Shown here: positions 27,583 to 35,652 of the stretch, piece after piece
Position numbering within the stretch: position 1 is the first letter of the stretch
Layout: every line of letters begins with the position of its first letter
Assembly: GCA_963678585.2 (NCBI GenBank)
Contig: CAXXGA010000001.1
Coordinates: 186,001-250,000, forward strand
Reading direction: 5' to 3'
DNA length: 64,000 nucleotides
Source of the DNA: Breoghania sp963678585
Lineage (GTDB): Bacteria > Pseudomonadota > Alphaproteobacteria > Rhizobiales > Stappiaceae
Notes under the pieces: generated by a model
What the model saw: only the letters and a program-made list of their open reading frames with translations
Told to the model about the DNA's origin: nothing
Databases searched by the model: none
Position numbers and translations under genes: made by a program

Positions 27583-28257
27583 TCATCCTTTACTCACCTG
27601 CGGACGCCTGAAGGCGTCACGCTCGGTTTCAACCTGTGGGCGACAACAGCATCCTTCCAGATGATCGTTGACCAGTCCCATCGCCTGCATGAAGGCATAA
27701 ACGGTGGTCGGGCCGACGAAGCTCCAGCCGCGTTTCTTGAGATCCTTCGACAGCCGCACGGAGACGGGCGTGGTCGGGTTCGCGGCAATCTCGGCCCTGG
27801 TGACATGGACAGGCCGTTCCGCGAGCCCCGGCTCGAAGGACCAGAAATAGGCGGCGAGAGAGCCGAATTCCTCCACCATCTCCTGCGCGCGCGCCGCATT
27901 GTTGATGGTGGAGACGATCTTGCCGCGATGACGCACGATGCCCGCATCGTTGACGAGCCGTTCCACGTCGCGCTCGGTGAAGGCGGCGACCTTGTTGAAG
28001 TCGAAACCGGCAAAGGCGGCGCGAAATGCCTCACGCTTGCGCAGGATGGTCAGCCAGGAAAGGCCCGACTGAAAGCCCTCCAGACAGATCTTTTCAAACA
28101 GCCTGCGGTCGTCGGCGACGGGATGTCCCCACTCATTGTCGTGATAGGCGAGATAATCCGGCAAGCCGCCATGCCAGGCGCAGCGCGCCAGTCCGTCCTC
28201 GCCCAGCACCAGCCCATCCGCCAGCGGCGCTTCCTCTCCGTCTGCCTGCGTCATCAC
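27583..28257 (-). CDS. tag: DNA-3-methyladenine glycosylase I
   Basis: The 224-residue protein excises 3-methyladenine from DNA. The zinc-site residues are visible: RCAWHG and YHDNEWG at the N-terminus and NDHLEGCCCRP at the C-terminus, with the helix-hairpin-helix region LVNDAGIVRHRGKI between. The length is slightly above E. coli Tag (187) because of N- and C-terminal tails. It is monocistronic, 160 bp from the dctP start. Confidence 0.95.
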   Translation of the reverse strand: MMTQADGEEAPLADGLVLGEDGLARCAWHGGLPDYLAYHDNEWGHPVADDRRLFEKICLEGFQSGLSWLTILRKREAFRAAFAGFDFNKVAAFTERDVERLVNDAGIVRHRGKIVSTINNAARAQEMVEEFGSLAAYFWSFEPGLAERPVHVTRAEIAANPTTPVSVRLSKDLKKRGWSFVGPTTVYAFMQAMGLVNDHLEGCCCRPQVETERDAFRRPQVSKG

Positions 28258-28365
28258 CGCTCTCCCGGAACTGAGATATGTTTCTGTTTTGTTCCTAGCA
28301 GTTTATCCCCGCCGTTACCAGCGCGGTCCGCTTCGGTCTTGTCTGAGCGGGGGAACGGGAAAACA

Positions 28366-28417
28366 AAAAGCCGGGGCCGTCTTGCGTTCCTGTGGAAGCA
28401 AGACGGCCCCGGCCTTT
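28366..28417 (-). terminator. Rho-independent terminator after cheZ
   Basis: 15-bp stem CCGGGGCCGTCTTGC / GCAAGACGGCCCCGG with A-rich and T-rich flanks on the two sides. The minus-strand reading ends in a T-tract (CTTTTTGTTTT), terminating cheZ before tag. Confidence 0.85.
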
Positions 28418-28508
28418 TGAAACTGTCCGGGTATTGGCCCGATCTGCGCTCAGGCTTTCGGACGGAGCCGGGATTGGGCCCGCTCGTCTCAAGCGGCCTG
28501 CACGTACA

Positions 28509-29231
28509 TCATGCGAACAGGGCGTCGATATCGTCCTGCGAGGCGACGCCGGTATCGGTTTCAAGCGCCGGACCGTTGAGCAGCGCCATATCCCCCTCGC
28601 GCCGCTCGCGCTCCTCGATTTCCATATCCTTGAACGTTTCCACACCGCCCCAGATTTCCATCATCCGGATGATGCGGTCCTCGATGAAGGACAGGGTCCG
28701 CACGACCTTGGTGATGCGCTGCCCGGTCAGATCCTGGAAATTGCAGGCCTCGAAGATCGTCAGCACCTTTTGCTGGATCTCCTGCGCATGCACCTCGTCG
28801 TCGCCGGTCAGGCTGCGGGTCAGAAGACCTGCATTCTCGTCGATAACTTCGGCTGCGGCCAGAATCTGGTCCGTCGCCCCTTCCGTGCCGACGACGATGG
28901 CGTCCAGCTCGTTGGTGACGCGCTTCATCTCCTCGCCCTCGAACCCGGAATGGTGGAGCGTGGCGATTTCGTGCTTGGTCCGGTTGATCGCCTCGTAGAT
29001 CTCGTCGAGTTCCGACTTGAGGCTCAGTGCGGCGGCGTGTTCCTTCTTGTATTCCTCCAGAACCGTTTCGCTGACCTGTTGCGTCGGCTGAACGAGCTGG
29101 CGAAGCGCGCTCAGTTCATCAAGCAACTCGCGATGACGCTCGCCGGCCATTGGGTCCACGCTCGGCTGGCCTTCGGCATTGCTGGCGATCAGGGCTGCTT
29201 CCACGCGGAAGGGCTTTCTCGGTCGGCTCAT
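28509..29231 (-). CDS. cheZ: Protein phosphatase CheZ
   Basis: The 240-residue protein has long helices and the CheZ active-site signature FEACNFQDLTGQRITKV. Asp167 and Gln171 in DLTGQ correspond to the CheZ residues that position water for CheY-P hydrolysis. The C-terminus SQDDIDALFA is the CheY-binding tail and resembles the FliM N-terminus. It dephosphorylates CheY-P in chemotaxis. No flagellar or che gene is adjacent except a sensor fragment at the window end. Confidence 0.9.
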   Translation of the reverse strand: MSRPRKPFRVEAALIASNAEGQPSVDPMAGERHRELLDELSALRQLVQPTQQVSETVLEEYKKEHAAALSLKSELDEIYEAINRTKHEIATLHHSGFEGEEMKRVTNELDAIVVGTEGATDQILAAAEVIDENAGLLTRSLTGDDEVHAQEIQQKVLTIFEACNFQDLTGQRITKVVRTLSFIEDRIIRMMEIWGGVETFKDMEIEERERREGDMALLNGPALETDTGVASQDDIDALFA

Positions 29232-29517
29232 TTATCAGTCCGGTTATCTGGTATGGATGCGAAAACGTACCGGCGGCCAATTAAGGAAATGTTTTCAAGC
29301 GCCCGATTGCTACCTTAATCACGCGCAAAATCATTGCGTTGACGCGTTTGCACAGCCAGAGCAGCCTCGATGCCCTGCAAGATATGCCAGTTCAGATCAG
29401 GATCAGCCGGTGACCCGACCCACGGATGATTCGCCCCGGATCTGCGTCGGGCCGAAGCCCTGCCGATCCCTGTCGCGGCGACACCCGCCTTGCCCTTCAT
29501 GGCCCCGTTCCCTGGGC

Positions 29518-30285
29518 ATGCGCGCCCGCGCGGGCGAACTCCCGTCGCGTCTTCTCGCCCTTGCAGGTTGCCTGCTGCTTCTCTGCCAGACGCCGCCTTT
29601 CACGCCCTCCGTTTTCGCCGCCTCGGCCCACGCGACCAGACCTGTCTATTCCGACAAGGAACTCACGGACGGCTTCATGTGGACCGTCTTCGGGCTGGAA
29701 TACCGGGTGTGGTCGTGGAAGCCCTATCAGGTGAAAAAATTCACCCGGCCGGTGCTTTTCGACGTGGTGAACCTCGCCCGGCGCAACCGCTCCGTGGAAG
29801 CGCGCCGTTTCATAAGCCGGCTTTCCAAACGCATTCCCGGCCTCAAGGTGCGTCTGGCGCACTCGGGCGACAAAGCCAATTTCCGCCTCTTCATCGTCGA
29901 CCGGGCGCAATACCGCGAAACCGTTTCCCGCAAGGTCTTTCGACAGGAAAAGATTGACGCGCCGGGGCGTTGTCTGGTGCGCGTGCAGGCCGACAAGCAC
30001 GGCATCGCCAACTCCACCGCCGTGATCGTTTCCGATGAAGGCGATCATCTCTTCCGCCGCTGCCTCGTGGAGGAGATATTGCAGGGCCTCGGCCCGATGA
30101 ATGACGACGACCGCCTCGTCCATTCGGTCTTCAACGACCGCTCCGAGCACGACACCTTCACCCGCTTCGACCAGTTGCTCCTCAACATGCTCTATCATCC
30201 GGACATCAAGCCCGGCATGACGGCGCGCAACGTGAAGGCGCTGCTGCCGAAGGCGATCCGTGACGCCCGCCGCATCGTCCGGTAG
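29518..30285 (+). CDS. DUF2927 family protein
   Basis: From the ATG at 29518 the protein has 255 residues. It has an N-terminal hydrophobic segment (SRLLALAGCLLLLCQ) that could be a signal peptide or anchor; LAGC resembles a lipobox but is followed by leucines, so a lipoprotein is doubtful. The body (FTRPVLFDVVNLARRNRS, RCLVEEILQGLGPMNDDDRLVHSVFNDRSE) matches DUF2927, an exported alphaproteobacterial family with no known function. The start is uncertain because there is no clear ribosome site. It is followed by a PAP2 gene 51 bp away. Confidence 0.8.
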   Translation: MRARAGELPSRLLALAGCLLLLCQTPPFTPSVFAASAHATRPVYSDKELTDGFMWTVFGLEYRVWSWKPYQVKKFTRPVLFDVVNLARRNRSVEARRFISRLSKRIPGLKVRLAHSGDKANFRLFIVDRAQYRETVSRKVFRQEKIDAPGRCLVRVQADKHGIANSTAVIVSDEGDHLFRRCLVEEILQGLGPMNDDDRLVHSVFNDRSEHDTFTRFDQLLLNMLYHPDIKPGMTARNVKALLPKAIRDARRIVR

Positions 30286-30336
30286 GAAAAGGCAGGCCTC
30301 GGCCCGTACTCTCCCCTTCTTGCGACCGGAGTTTCC

Positions 30337-31059
30337 ATGAACCGCCTGCTCGATTTCGCCAAGGGTCTCAAGGACGACAGGCAGTCCCTGCTGACCGTCG
30401 TTCTGATCGGTGTGCTGGCTTTATCCATATGGGCGTTCGTGGCAATCGCCAGCGAGATGCGGGAGGGGGAACTCGTCCGGTTCGACCGCGGCGTGTTTCT
30501 GTCCTTGCGCGAGGCGGGCAATCCGGATCAGCTTCTGGGTCCGGCATGGCTTGAGGAAGCGGCGATGGAAATCACCGCCCTTGGCGGTTTCCCCGTGATC
30601 GGCCTTCTGACCGTGCTGGTCACGGGCGGGTTGCTTGCCGCACGTCTTTCGGGAACCGCACTTTTCGTCGTTCTGTCCATCAGCGGCGGATCGGCGCTTT
30701 CAAGTCTTCTGAAGCTCCTGTTCGGGCGACCCAGACCGGATCTCGTGCCGCATCTGGATGTCATCCACACGGCGAGCTTCCCCTCCGGCCACGCCACGAT
30801 TTCCACGCTCACCTATCTCACCCTTGCCGCCCTCGTCGCGCGCGCGGTGACGCGAAAGCGCGTGCGTGCCTACCTTATCGGCTGCGCGGTGGCGCTCGCG
30901 CTCATCATCGGCGTCAGCCGCATCTATCTCGGCGTGCACTGGCCGAGCGACGTGCTGGCCGGATGGGCGCTGGGCGCGGCCTGGGCCGCCTTTTCCTTCA
31001 TCGTCCTGTCCATTCTCCAGATCCGCCGCCGCGGAGCGGATGCCCGCGAAAACGGCTAG
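30337..31059 (+). CDS. PAP2-family phosphatase
   Basis: The 240-residue membrane protein has the three phosphatase motifs KLLFGRPRPD, SFPSGHA, and SRIYLGVHWPSDVLAG, which supply the catalytic histidines. It probably dephosphorylates a lipid phosphate such as phosphatidylglycerophosphate or undecaprenyl diphosphate on the outer face of the inner membrane. About five or six helices are seen. It is likely co-transcribed with the DUF2927 gene. Confidence 0.93.
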   Translation: MNRLLDFAKGLKDDRQSLLTVVLIGVLALSIWAFVAIASEMREGELVRFDRGVFLSLREAGNPDQLLGPAWLEEAAMEITALGGFPVIGLLTVLVTGGLLAARLSGTALFVVLSISGGSALSSLLKLLFGRPRPDLVPHLDVIHTASFPSGHATISTLTYLTLAALVARAVTRKRVRAYLIGCAVALALIIGVSRIYLGVHWPSDVLAGWALGAAWAAFSFIVLSILQIRRRGADARENG

Positions 31060-31317
31060 TCCTTCCGTTCCCGCCTCATCTCAGGCCCGCGATAACGCTC
31101 TGCTAACCAGCTTTTGCGGTTTTACGATCCGCAATGGTGCGGATTCACCAATTCACGATCAGTTTTCGGCAAATTCGACGCAAATGATCCGCAAAGGACG
31201 TTTGAACGCCATTTCCCCGGACCGGATAACAGGACCGGACCGGGGCCGCCGCGGAACGCCGACCAACGGCGCAGGACGGCGTGAATGCCAACTTCACAAA
31301 GGGCAGTGAGGATGTCG

Positions 31318-32106
31318 ATGACCCGTTTTCCGATCTATCTCGCACTTGCGGCCGGCCTGGTCGCCGCCGCGGTTTCTCCCGTTTCCGCAGGCTCCCGCGC
31401 GGCCCCGCCGCCTTTTGCCAGCAGCCCGAACCTTCCCGACGGCTGGCGCTACGACAACGTGCCGGGCGCGCGTGCCGCGGCACCGGGATCGCGGGAGGAC
31501 ACCTCGCCGATCTGGCGCAATCGCGGGCTCTTCACCTCCTCAAGCCGTGCGTCTGCACCGGATGCAAACGGCCGCTGGGGTTCTGCCGCGCCTTCGTCCG
31601 CGCGCCGCGCCAGCGTTGCGCCCCGCAGCCGTCAGGCCGCCCCGCGCCGCCAGCGCCGGATGGATCCGGCCTTCCTGCCCAAGGTCGTCGATTACGACGG
31701 ATCCGAAGCACCCGGCACGATCATCATCGATACGCCGTCGCGCTATCTCTATCTGGTCGAAGTGGGCGGCAAGGCGCGCCGCTATGGCGTCGGCGTCGGG
31801 CGTCCCGGCTTCGCATGGGCCGGAACCCACAGGATATCGCGCAAGGCGGAATGGCCGGACTGGCGTCCGCCTGCCGAAATGCGCAAGCGCCAGCCGAACC
31901 TGCCGACCCACATGGAAGGCGGCCCGCGCAATCCGCTGGGGGCGCGTGCGCTCTATCTCGGCTCCACGCTCTACCGCATTCACGGCTCCAACGAGCCCTG
32001 GTCCATCGGGCACGCCGTTTCCTCCGGCTGCATCCGCATGCGCAATCAGGACGTGGAAGACCTCTATGCCCGCGTCGATGTGGGAACCCGCGTCGTCGTG
32101 AACTGA
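31318..32106 (+). CDS. L,D-transpeptidase (YkuD domain)
   Basis: The 262-residue exported protein starts at the ATG at 31318 (TGAGGA box 6 nt upstream) with a signal peptide (YLALAAGLVAAAVSPVSAG). After a Pro/Arg/Ala-rich linker, the YkuD domain spans about 125-262 with the catalytic motif HGSNEPWSIGHAVSSGCIRM (His and Cys). Such enzymes form 3-3 peptidoglycan crosslinks or attach proteins to the wall. This short-spaced PNLPTHMEGGPRNPLGARALYLG type is typical of rhizobial paralogues. Confidence 0.93.
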   Translation: MTRFPIYLALAAGLVAAAVSPVSAGSRAAPPPFASSPNLPDGWRYDNVPGARAAAPGSREDTSPIWRNRGLFTSSSRASAPDANGRWGSAAPSSARRASVAPRSRQAAPRRQRRMDPAFLPKVVDYDGSEAPGTIIIDTPSRYLYLVEVGGKARRYGVGVGRPGFAWAGTHRISRKAEWPDWRPPAEMRKRQPNLPTHMEGGPRNPLGARALYLGSTLYRIHGSNEPWSIGHAVSSGCIRMRNQDVEDLYARVDVGTRVVVN

Positions 32107-32126
32107 GCAAAGCGCCTCGCAAATAC

Positions 32127-32167
32127 AAAAAGGGGAGCCCGCGGCTGATACGCGGGCTCCCCTTTTT
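32127..32167. terminator. Bidirectional rho-independent terminator
   Basis: A 17-bp perfect stem, AAAAAGGGGAGCCCGCG / CGCGGGCTCCCCTTTTT, serving both the L,D-transpeptidase gene and the convergent thiE. Confidence 0.95.
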
Positions 32168-32205
32168 CATGTCCGCCGGTTCTTATGTCCAGCTGAGCGG
32201 CTTTC

Positions 32206-32847
32206 TCAGCCGCGCGCCTCTTTGATGCGGACCGTCAGATCGCGGGCGGCGGCTTCCGGGTCGGCGGTCGCGCAGATGGCGGAGACCACCGCGACGCCAT
32301 CGGCCCCGCCTGCGATAAGCTCGCCCACATGTTCCGCCTTGATGCCGCCGATGGCGACGGCGGGAAGATCGATCTTTTCCCGCACCGTCTTGAAGCCGGA
32401 AAGCCCGATGGGCTCGCCCGCATCCCGCTTGGTCACCGTGCCGCGATAGGGCCCGATGCCGACATAATCGACCGGGGCGAGATCGGAAGCCGCCAGTTCC
32501 TCAAGCGAGCCGACGGAAAGCCCCAGAATGGCCTCCGCACCCAGAAGTGCGCGGGCATCGGCGGGCGTCATGTCCTTCTGGCCGATATGGACGCCCTCGG
32601 CCCCGGCAGCCAGCGCCACATCGATCCGGTCATTGACGATGAGCGGCACGCCAAAGGGTTCGAGCGCCGCCTTCAGCGCGCGGGCAAGCTCCACCAGATG
32701 CCGGGTCTTGGCGTCGGGATCGCGAAGCTGGACGAGCGTCGCCCCGCCGCGTGCGGCGGCTGCCGCGGTTTCCGCCACCCCGCGCGCGCCGCACAGGGCG
32801 GTGTCGGTGACAAGATAGAGCGACAGGTCGAAGGCCGGTTTCGTCAT
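32206..32847 (-). CDS. thiE: Thiamine-phosphate synthase
   Basis: The 213-residue TIM barrel joins HMP-PP and thiazole phosphate into thiamine phosphate. Motifs: TLVQLRDPDAKTR (pyrophosphate site), LIVNDRIDVALAAGAEGVHIGQKDM, and VDYVGIGPYRGTVTKRDAGEPIG. It lies 17 bp after thiM, under the same TPP riboswitch. Only thiM and thiE are present, so this locus serves thiazole salvage and the joining step. Confidence 0.96.
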   Translation of the reverse strand: MTKPAFDLSLYLVTDTALCGARGVAETAAAAARGGATLVQLRDPDAKTRHLVELARALKAALEPFGVPLIVNDRIDVALAAGAEGVHIGQKDMTPADARALLGAEAILGLSVGSLEELAASDLAPVDYVGIGPYRGTVTKRDAGEPIGLSGFKTVREKIDLPAVAIGGIKAEHVGELIAGGADGVAVVSAICATADPEAAARDLTVRIKEARG

Positions 32848-32864
32848 GGCGTTTCCTCCAGCGG

Positions 32865-33719
32865 TCAGAGTTCGCGAATGGCGGCGTTGGCGCGCAGTTC
32901 CTCGCGATCAAGACGATAAAGCGCGTTGCACAGGCGGGCGGGGATATCGCCCGGCCCACCGGCCCCGCGCGCGGCGATGCTGCCGGCAGAGGCATAGACC
33001 GCCATCACGCCGACTGTCGCGTCGAAGGCATCGGGCGAGGCGGCGAGGAATGCGCCGCTCAACGCGCTGAGTGCGCAGCCGATGCCGGTGGAAGCCGTCA
33101 TCAACACGTCGCCGCCCTCAATCGCCGCCGTGCGGGTGGCGCTGACCACGAAATCGGTCTCGCCCGTCACCGCGACGACGCCGCCGGTCTCCTTCGCAAG
33201 GCCGCGCGCCGATTCAATCGCCTCGTGCGAGCCTGCGGAACTGTCCACGCCCTTGGGCGCGGCCCCGGCAGCGCCCGCCAGCGCCATGATCTCGGACGCA
33301 TTGCCGCGAATGAGCGTCGGCTTCAGGGCGGCGAGACGGCGGGCCACCTCGGTGCGATAGGGGGTTGCGCCGCAGCCCACCGGATCGAGCACCCAGGGCT
33401 TGCCCGCTTGCGCCGCGGCCTTGGCGGCGCGTTCCATGCCGCTCACCCATGAGGGCGAGAGCGTCCCGATATTGACGACGAGCGCGGAGGCGATGGCGAC
33501 GAAATCGGCCACTTCCTCTTCCGCATGGACCATGGCGGGGGATGCGCCCGCAGCCAGCAGCACATTGGCGGAAATCATCATCGCCACGTAATTGGTGATG
33601 TTCTGGACCAGCGGGCTCTGGCCGCGCACCGCCTCGAGCATGATGCTCGCGTCATCGAGGCTCGGCAGGGCGGGTGCAAGGCCCGCGGCGCTGGAAAGAT
33701 CAGGGGTCTTGTCGGTCAC
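32865..33719 (-). CDS. thiM: Hydroxyethylthiazole kinase
   Basis: The 284-residue ribokinase-fold enzyme phosphorylates hydroxyethylthiazole for thiamine salvage. It has VQNITNYVAMMISANVLLAAGASPAM near the start, DPVGCGATPYRT, RGNASEIMAL, and the catalytic TGIGCALSALSGAF segment. It follows a TPP riboswitch and is followed by thiE. Confidence 0.96.
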   Translation of the reverse strand: MTDKTPDLSSAAGLAPALPSLDDASIMLEAVRGQSPLVQNITNYVAMMISANVLLAAGASPAMVHAEEEVADFVAIASALVVNIGTLSPSWVSGMERAAKAAAQAGKPWVLDPVGCGATPYRTEVARRLAALKPTLIRGNASEIMALAGAAGAAPKGVDSSAGSHEAIESARGLAKETGGVVAVTGETDFVVSATRTAAIEGGDVLMTASTGIGCALSALSGAFLAASPDAFDATVGVMAVYASAGSIAARGAGGPGDIPARLCNALYRLDREELRANAAIREL

Positions 33720-33781
33720 TGCATTCTCCTCAAACCGGACGGAGAATGCGCTCCAGCAGGCATAGCAAGCCCAGCGCTCAA

Positions 33782-33864
33782 TCCCTCCGCCGGCATGATC
33801 CGGATCAGGTTATACGGGTTGGCGGATGCCTCTCAGCCCGCCCCAGGTCGGACAGGCACCCCGT
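33782..33864 (-). promoter_or_regulatory. TPP riboswitch (THI element) controlling thiM-thiE
   Basis: Read on the minus strand the conserved core is present: ACGGGGTGCC at the 5' side, GGGCTGAGAGGCA (pyrimidine sensor), ACCTGATCCGGATCATGCC (pyrophosphate sensor) and GGAGGGA at the 3' side. It sits 62 bp upstream of the thiM ATG, so thiamine pyrophosphate represses the operon. Confidence 0.97.
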
Positions 33865-34045
33865 TGAGTCGTCCCGGAGTTTAGGCAAAAGCCGCCGCAG
33901 GGCAAGGTTTGTGAACGCAGCGAAGCCTCACGCAGCGTTTTCGCCATTTTGATCGGGGGAAAGCGGTGACCGTGGCAGACCCATGCCTCCCCCCTCCCCC
34001 GCCAACCATCTGGACAGGGGCGCGGCGGCGGGCGAAAACTGCGTC

Positions 34046-34489
34046 ATGACTCACCCGCAACAAAGCCTCGTTCTCACCGGCGAACAGACCGATCTCTTCC
34101 CCGAAGAGCCCGCTGACCGGGCCGATCCGGGCGCGCTTGAGAGCTTGTTCGGGCGGCTGTCGCGTTCAAAATTTCGCTCCCGTTTCACGCTGAATGCGTC
34201 TGATCGCGCCTATGCGCTCACCAAGGGCCGGGACATGCTGCGCCGTCATGCGGGCGACTTCATCGCCAAGCGGCTCGCGCCCGCCCATCCGGCCAATGAC
34301 GGCAAGCAGACGCCGATGCGCGGGCATCCGGTTTTCGTCGCCCAGCACGCCACCGCCACCTGTTGCCGGGGCTGTCTAGCCAAGTGGCACGGGCTGGAGG
34401 CGGGCCGGGTTTTGAGCGATGCCGAGCAGCTTTACGTGGTGGAGGTCGTCATGACATGGATTTCGAAGGATCTGGAGAAGCCCCGTTGA
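34046..34489 (+). CDS. DUF4186 family protein
   Basis: The 147-residue protein matches DUF4186 over its whole C-terminal part: LFGRLSRSKFRSRFTL, then RLAPAHPANDGKQTPMRGHPVFVAQHATATCCRGCLAKWHGL, with a conserved CCRGC and several His residues that look metal-binding. The function is unknown. Its stop overlaps the TTG start of ybaK, so the two are translationally coupled. Confidence 0.88.
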   Translation: MTHPQQSLVLTGEQTDLFPEEPADRADPGALESLFGRLSRSKFRSRFTLNASDRAYALTKGRDMLRRHAGDFIAKRLAPAHPANDGKQTPMRGHPVFVAQHATATCCRGCLAKWHGLEAGRVLSDAEQLYVVEVVMTWISKDLEKPR

Positions 34490-34965
34490 GCACCGGCACT
34501 CCCGCAACGCAGATGCTGAAGAAGGCGAAGGTCGCCTTTCGCACGCATGAATACGAGTTTGTCGCCGGTCAGCACCAGATCGGCCTTCATGCGGCTGAGG
34601 CCGTCGGCCTGCCGCCCGACCGGGTTCTGAAGACGCTGATGATCGAGGTGGACGGACGGCCCGCCTGCGCGGTCATCCCCTCCCATCTGAGCCTGTCGAT
34701 GAAAAAGGCGGCGACGGCGTTCGGGGGCAAGTCGGCTACGATGATGGACACGGCCAAGGCGGAACGCCTGACGGGCTACCACAAGGGCGGCATCAGCCCC
34801 TTCGGCCAACGCAAACGCCACCCGACCGTGATCGAGGAAGCGGCGTTGGCTGAGGAAGAAGTCGTCATCAACGGCGGCAAGCGCGGGCTGATGGTGATCC
34901 TCGCCCCGGCCGATGCGGTGAAGGTGATCGGCGCGACGACGGCGGGGGTGACGGCGGAGGAGTGA
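34486..34965 (+). CDS. ybaK: Cys-tRNA(Pro)/aminoacyl-tRNA deacylase YbaK
   Basis: With a TTG start at 34486 (GGAG box 9 nt upstream, overlapping the preceding stop as TTGA) the protein has 159 residues and begins with STGTPATQMLKKAKVAF, as in YbaK proteins. The YbaK/ProX editing fold is visible (DRVLKTLMIEVDGRPACAVIP, GGISPFGQRKRHPTVIEE). It hydrolyses Cys mischarged onto tRNA-Pro. An ATG at 34456 would add ten residues and is less likely. Confidence 0.92.
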   Translation: MSTGTPATQMLKKAKVAFRTHEYEFVAGQHQIGLHAAEAVGLPPDRVLKTLMIEVDGRPACAVIPSHLSLSMKKAATAFGGKSATMMDTAKAERLTGYHKGGISPFGQRKRHPTVIEEAALAEEEVVINGGKRGLMVILAPADAVKVIGATTAGVTAEE

Positions 34966-35037
34966 GGGGGGATAATCAACCAGTTACACCCTCGAAATGC
35001 CTCAACGAACCAAAATCACATCAATTAAATTCGGAAG

Positions 35038-35652
35038 TTACTTAAGTTGGCTGCAGGCATCAGCATCGATTCTCGCCAACCCTCTTAATATTTCGTCTGT
35101 CTCTGACAGCACAGAGCTTTTCGTTGCCTCTGTCTTAATCCTAAGTTTGTGAGCAATAGCGCCTCGCTTAACACCAAAGGCATTCAACGCAGCGAAAACA
35201 TCCAAATGCTCTCCGTCTGGGTCCACACCAATTGGCAACATTAGCTTCTGCTGGTCTGCAGATGTTATGCCATGATTACCCTGCACGTCTATATGCATAT
35301 TACTAACTGCCGACTTTGCAAAACCTAATAAATCTCTCGCCGCTGACGCCTTAATTTTTCTTCTACTTATACTCTCATCAGCCTGCTGCATCGCCTCCGA
35401 AGCTACCAGACTAACCATCGCGCGACACACTGTGTTTTCTTCCTTTAACTGCTTCAAAGCAGCTCTAGAAACAAATAAAACAAGCTCTTCCATGTACTGC
35501 TCGAACGCCGAGTGGCTTAATAGCACATAAGATTGAACCTTAAGATGATGCAAATCTGTTTGGCATACATCTTTTGGCACCCTCGCCAAGATTCTCTGAA
35601 TCTTAGTCATAGAACCCCTTAGGTTCTTATAAGCATTAGTTGGTGACTTCAT
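35038..35652 (-). CDS. HEPN domain protein (MAE_28990/MAE_18760-like), putative RNase effector
   Basis: The 204-residue all-helical protein carries a HEPN RNase motif Rx4H (Arg163-GAIA-His168 in FGVKRGAIAHKL). The upstream part (LHHLKVQSYVLLSHSAFEQYMEELVLFVSR) resembles the MAE_28990/MAE_18760 HEPN-like nuclease family. HEPN proteins of this kind commonly cut RNA in toxin or anti-phage systems. The ATG at 35652 lies inside the end of the DUF262 gene (17-bp overlap), so both are translated together. The composition is far more AT-rich than the flanks, indicating transfer. The family name is from memory of motifs; HEPN assignment is moderately firm. Confidence 0.7.
   Translation of the reverse strand: MKSPTNAYKNLRGSMTKIQRILARVPKDVCQTDLHHLKVQSYVLLSHSAFEQYMEELVLFVSRAALKQLKEENTVCRAMVSLVASEAMQQADESISRRKIKASAARDLLGFAKSAVSNMHIDVQGNHGITSADQQKLMLPIGVDPDGEHLDVFAALNAFGVKRGAIAHKLRIKTEATKSSVLSETDEILRGLARIDADACSQLK

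Noticed and set aside
29518..29580. DUF2927 protein as a lipoprotein (LAGC lipobox)
   Set aside because: The cysteine is followed directly by a leucine run, so it lies inside the hydrophobic core rather than at its end.
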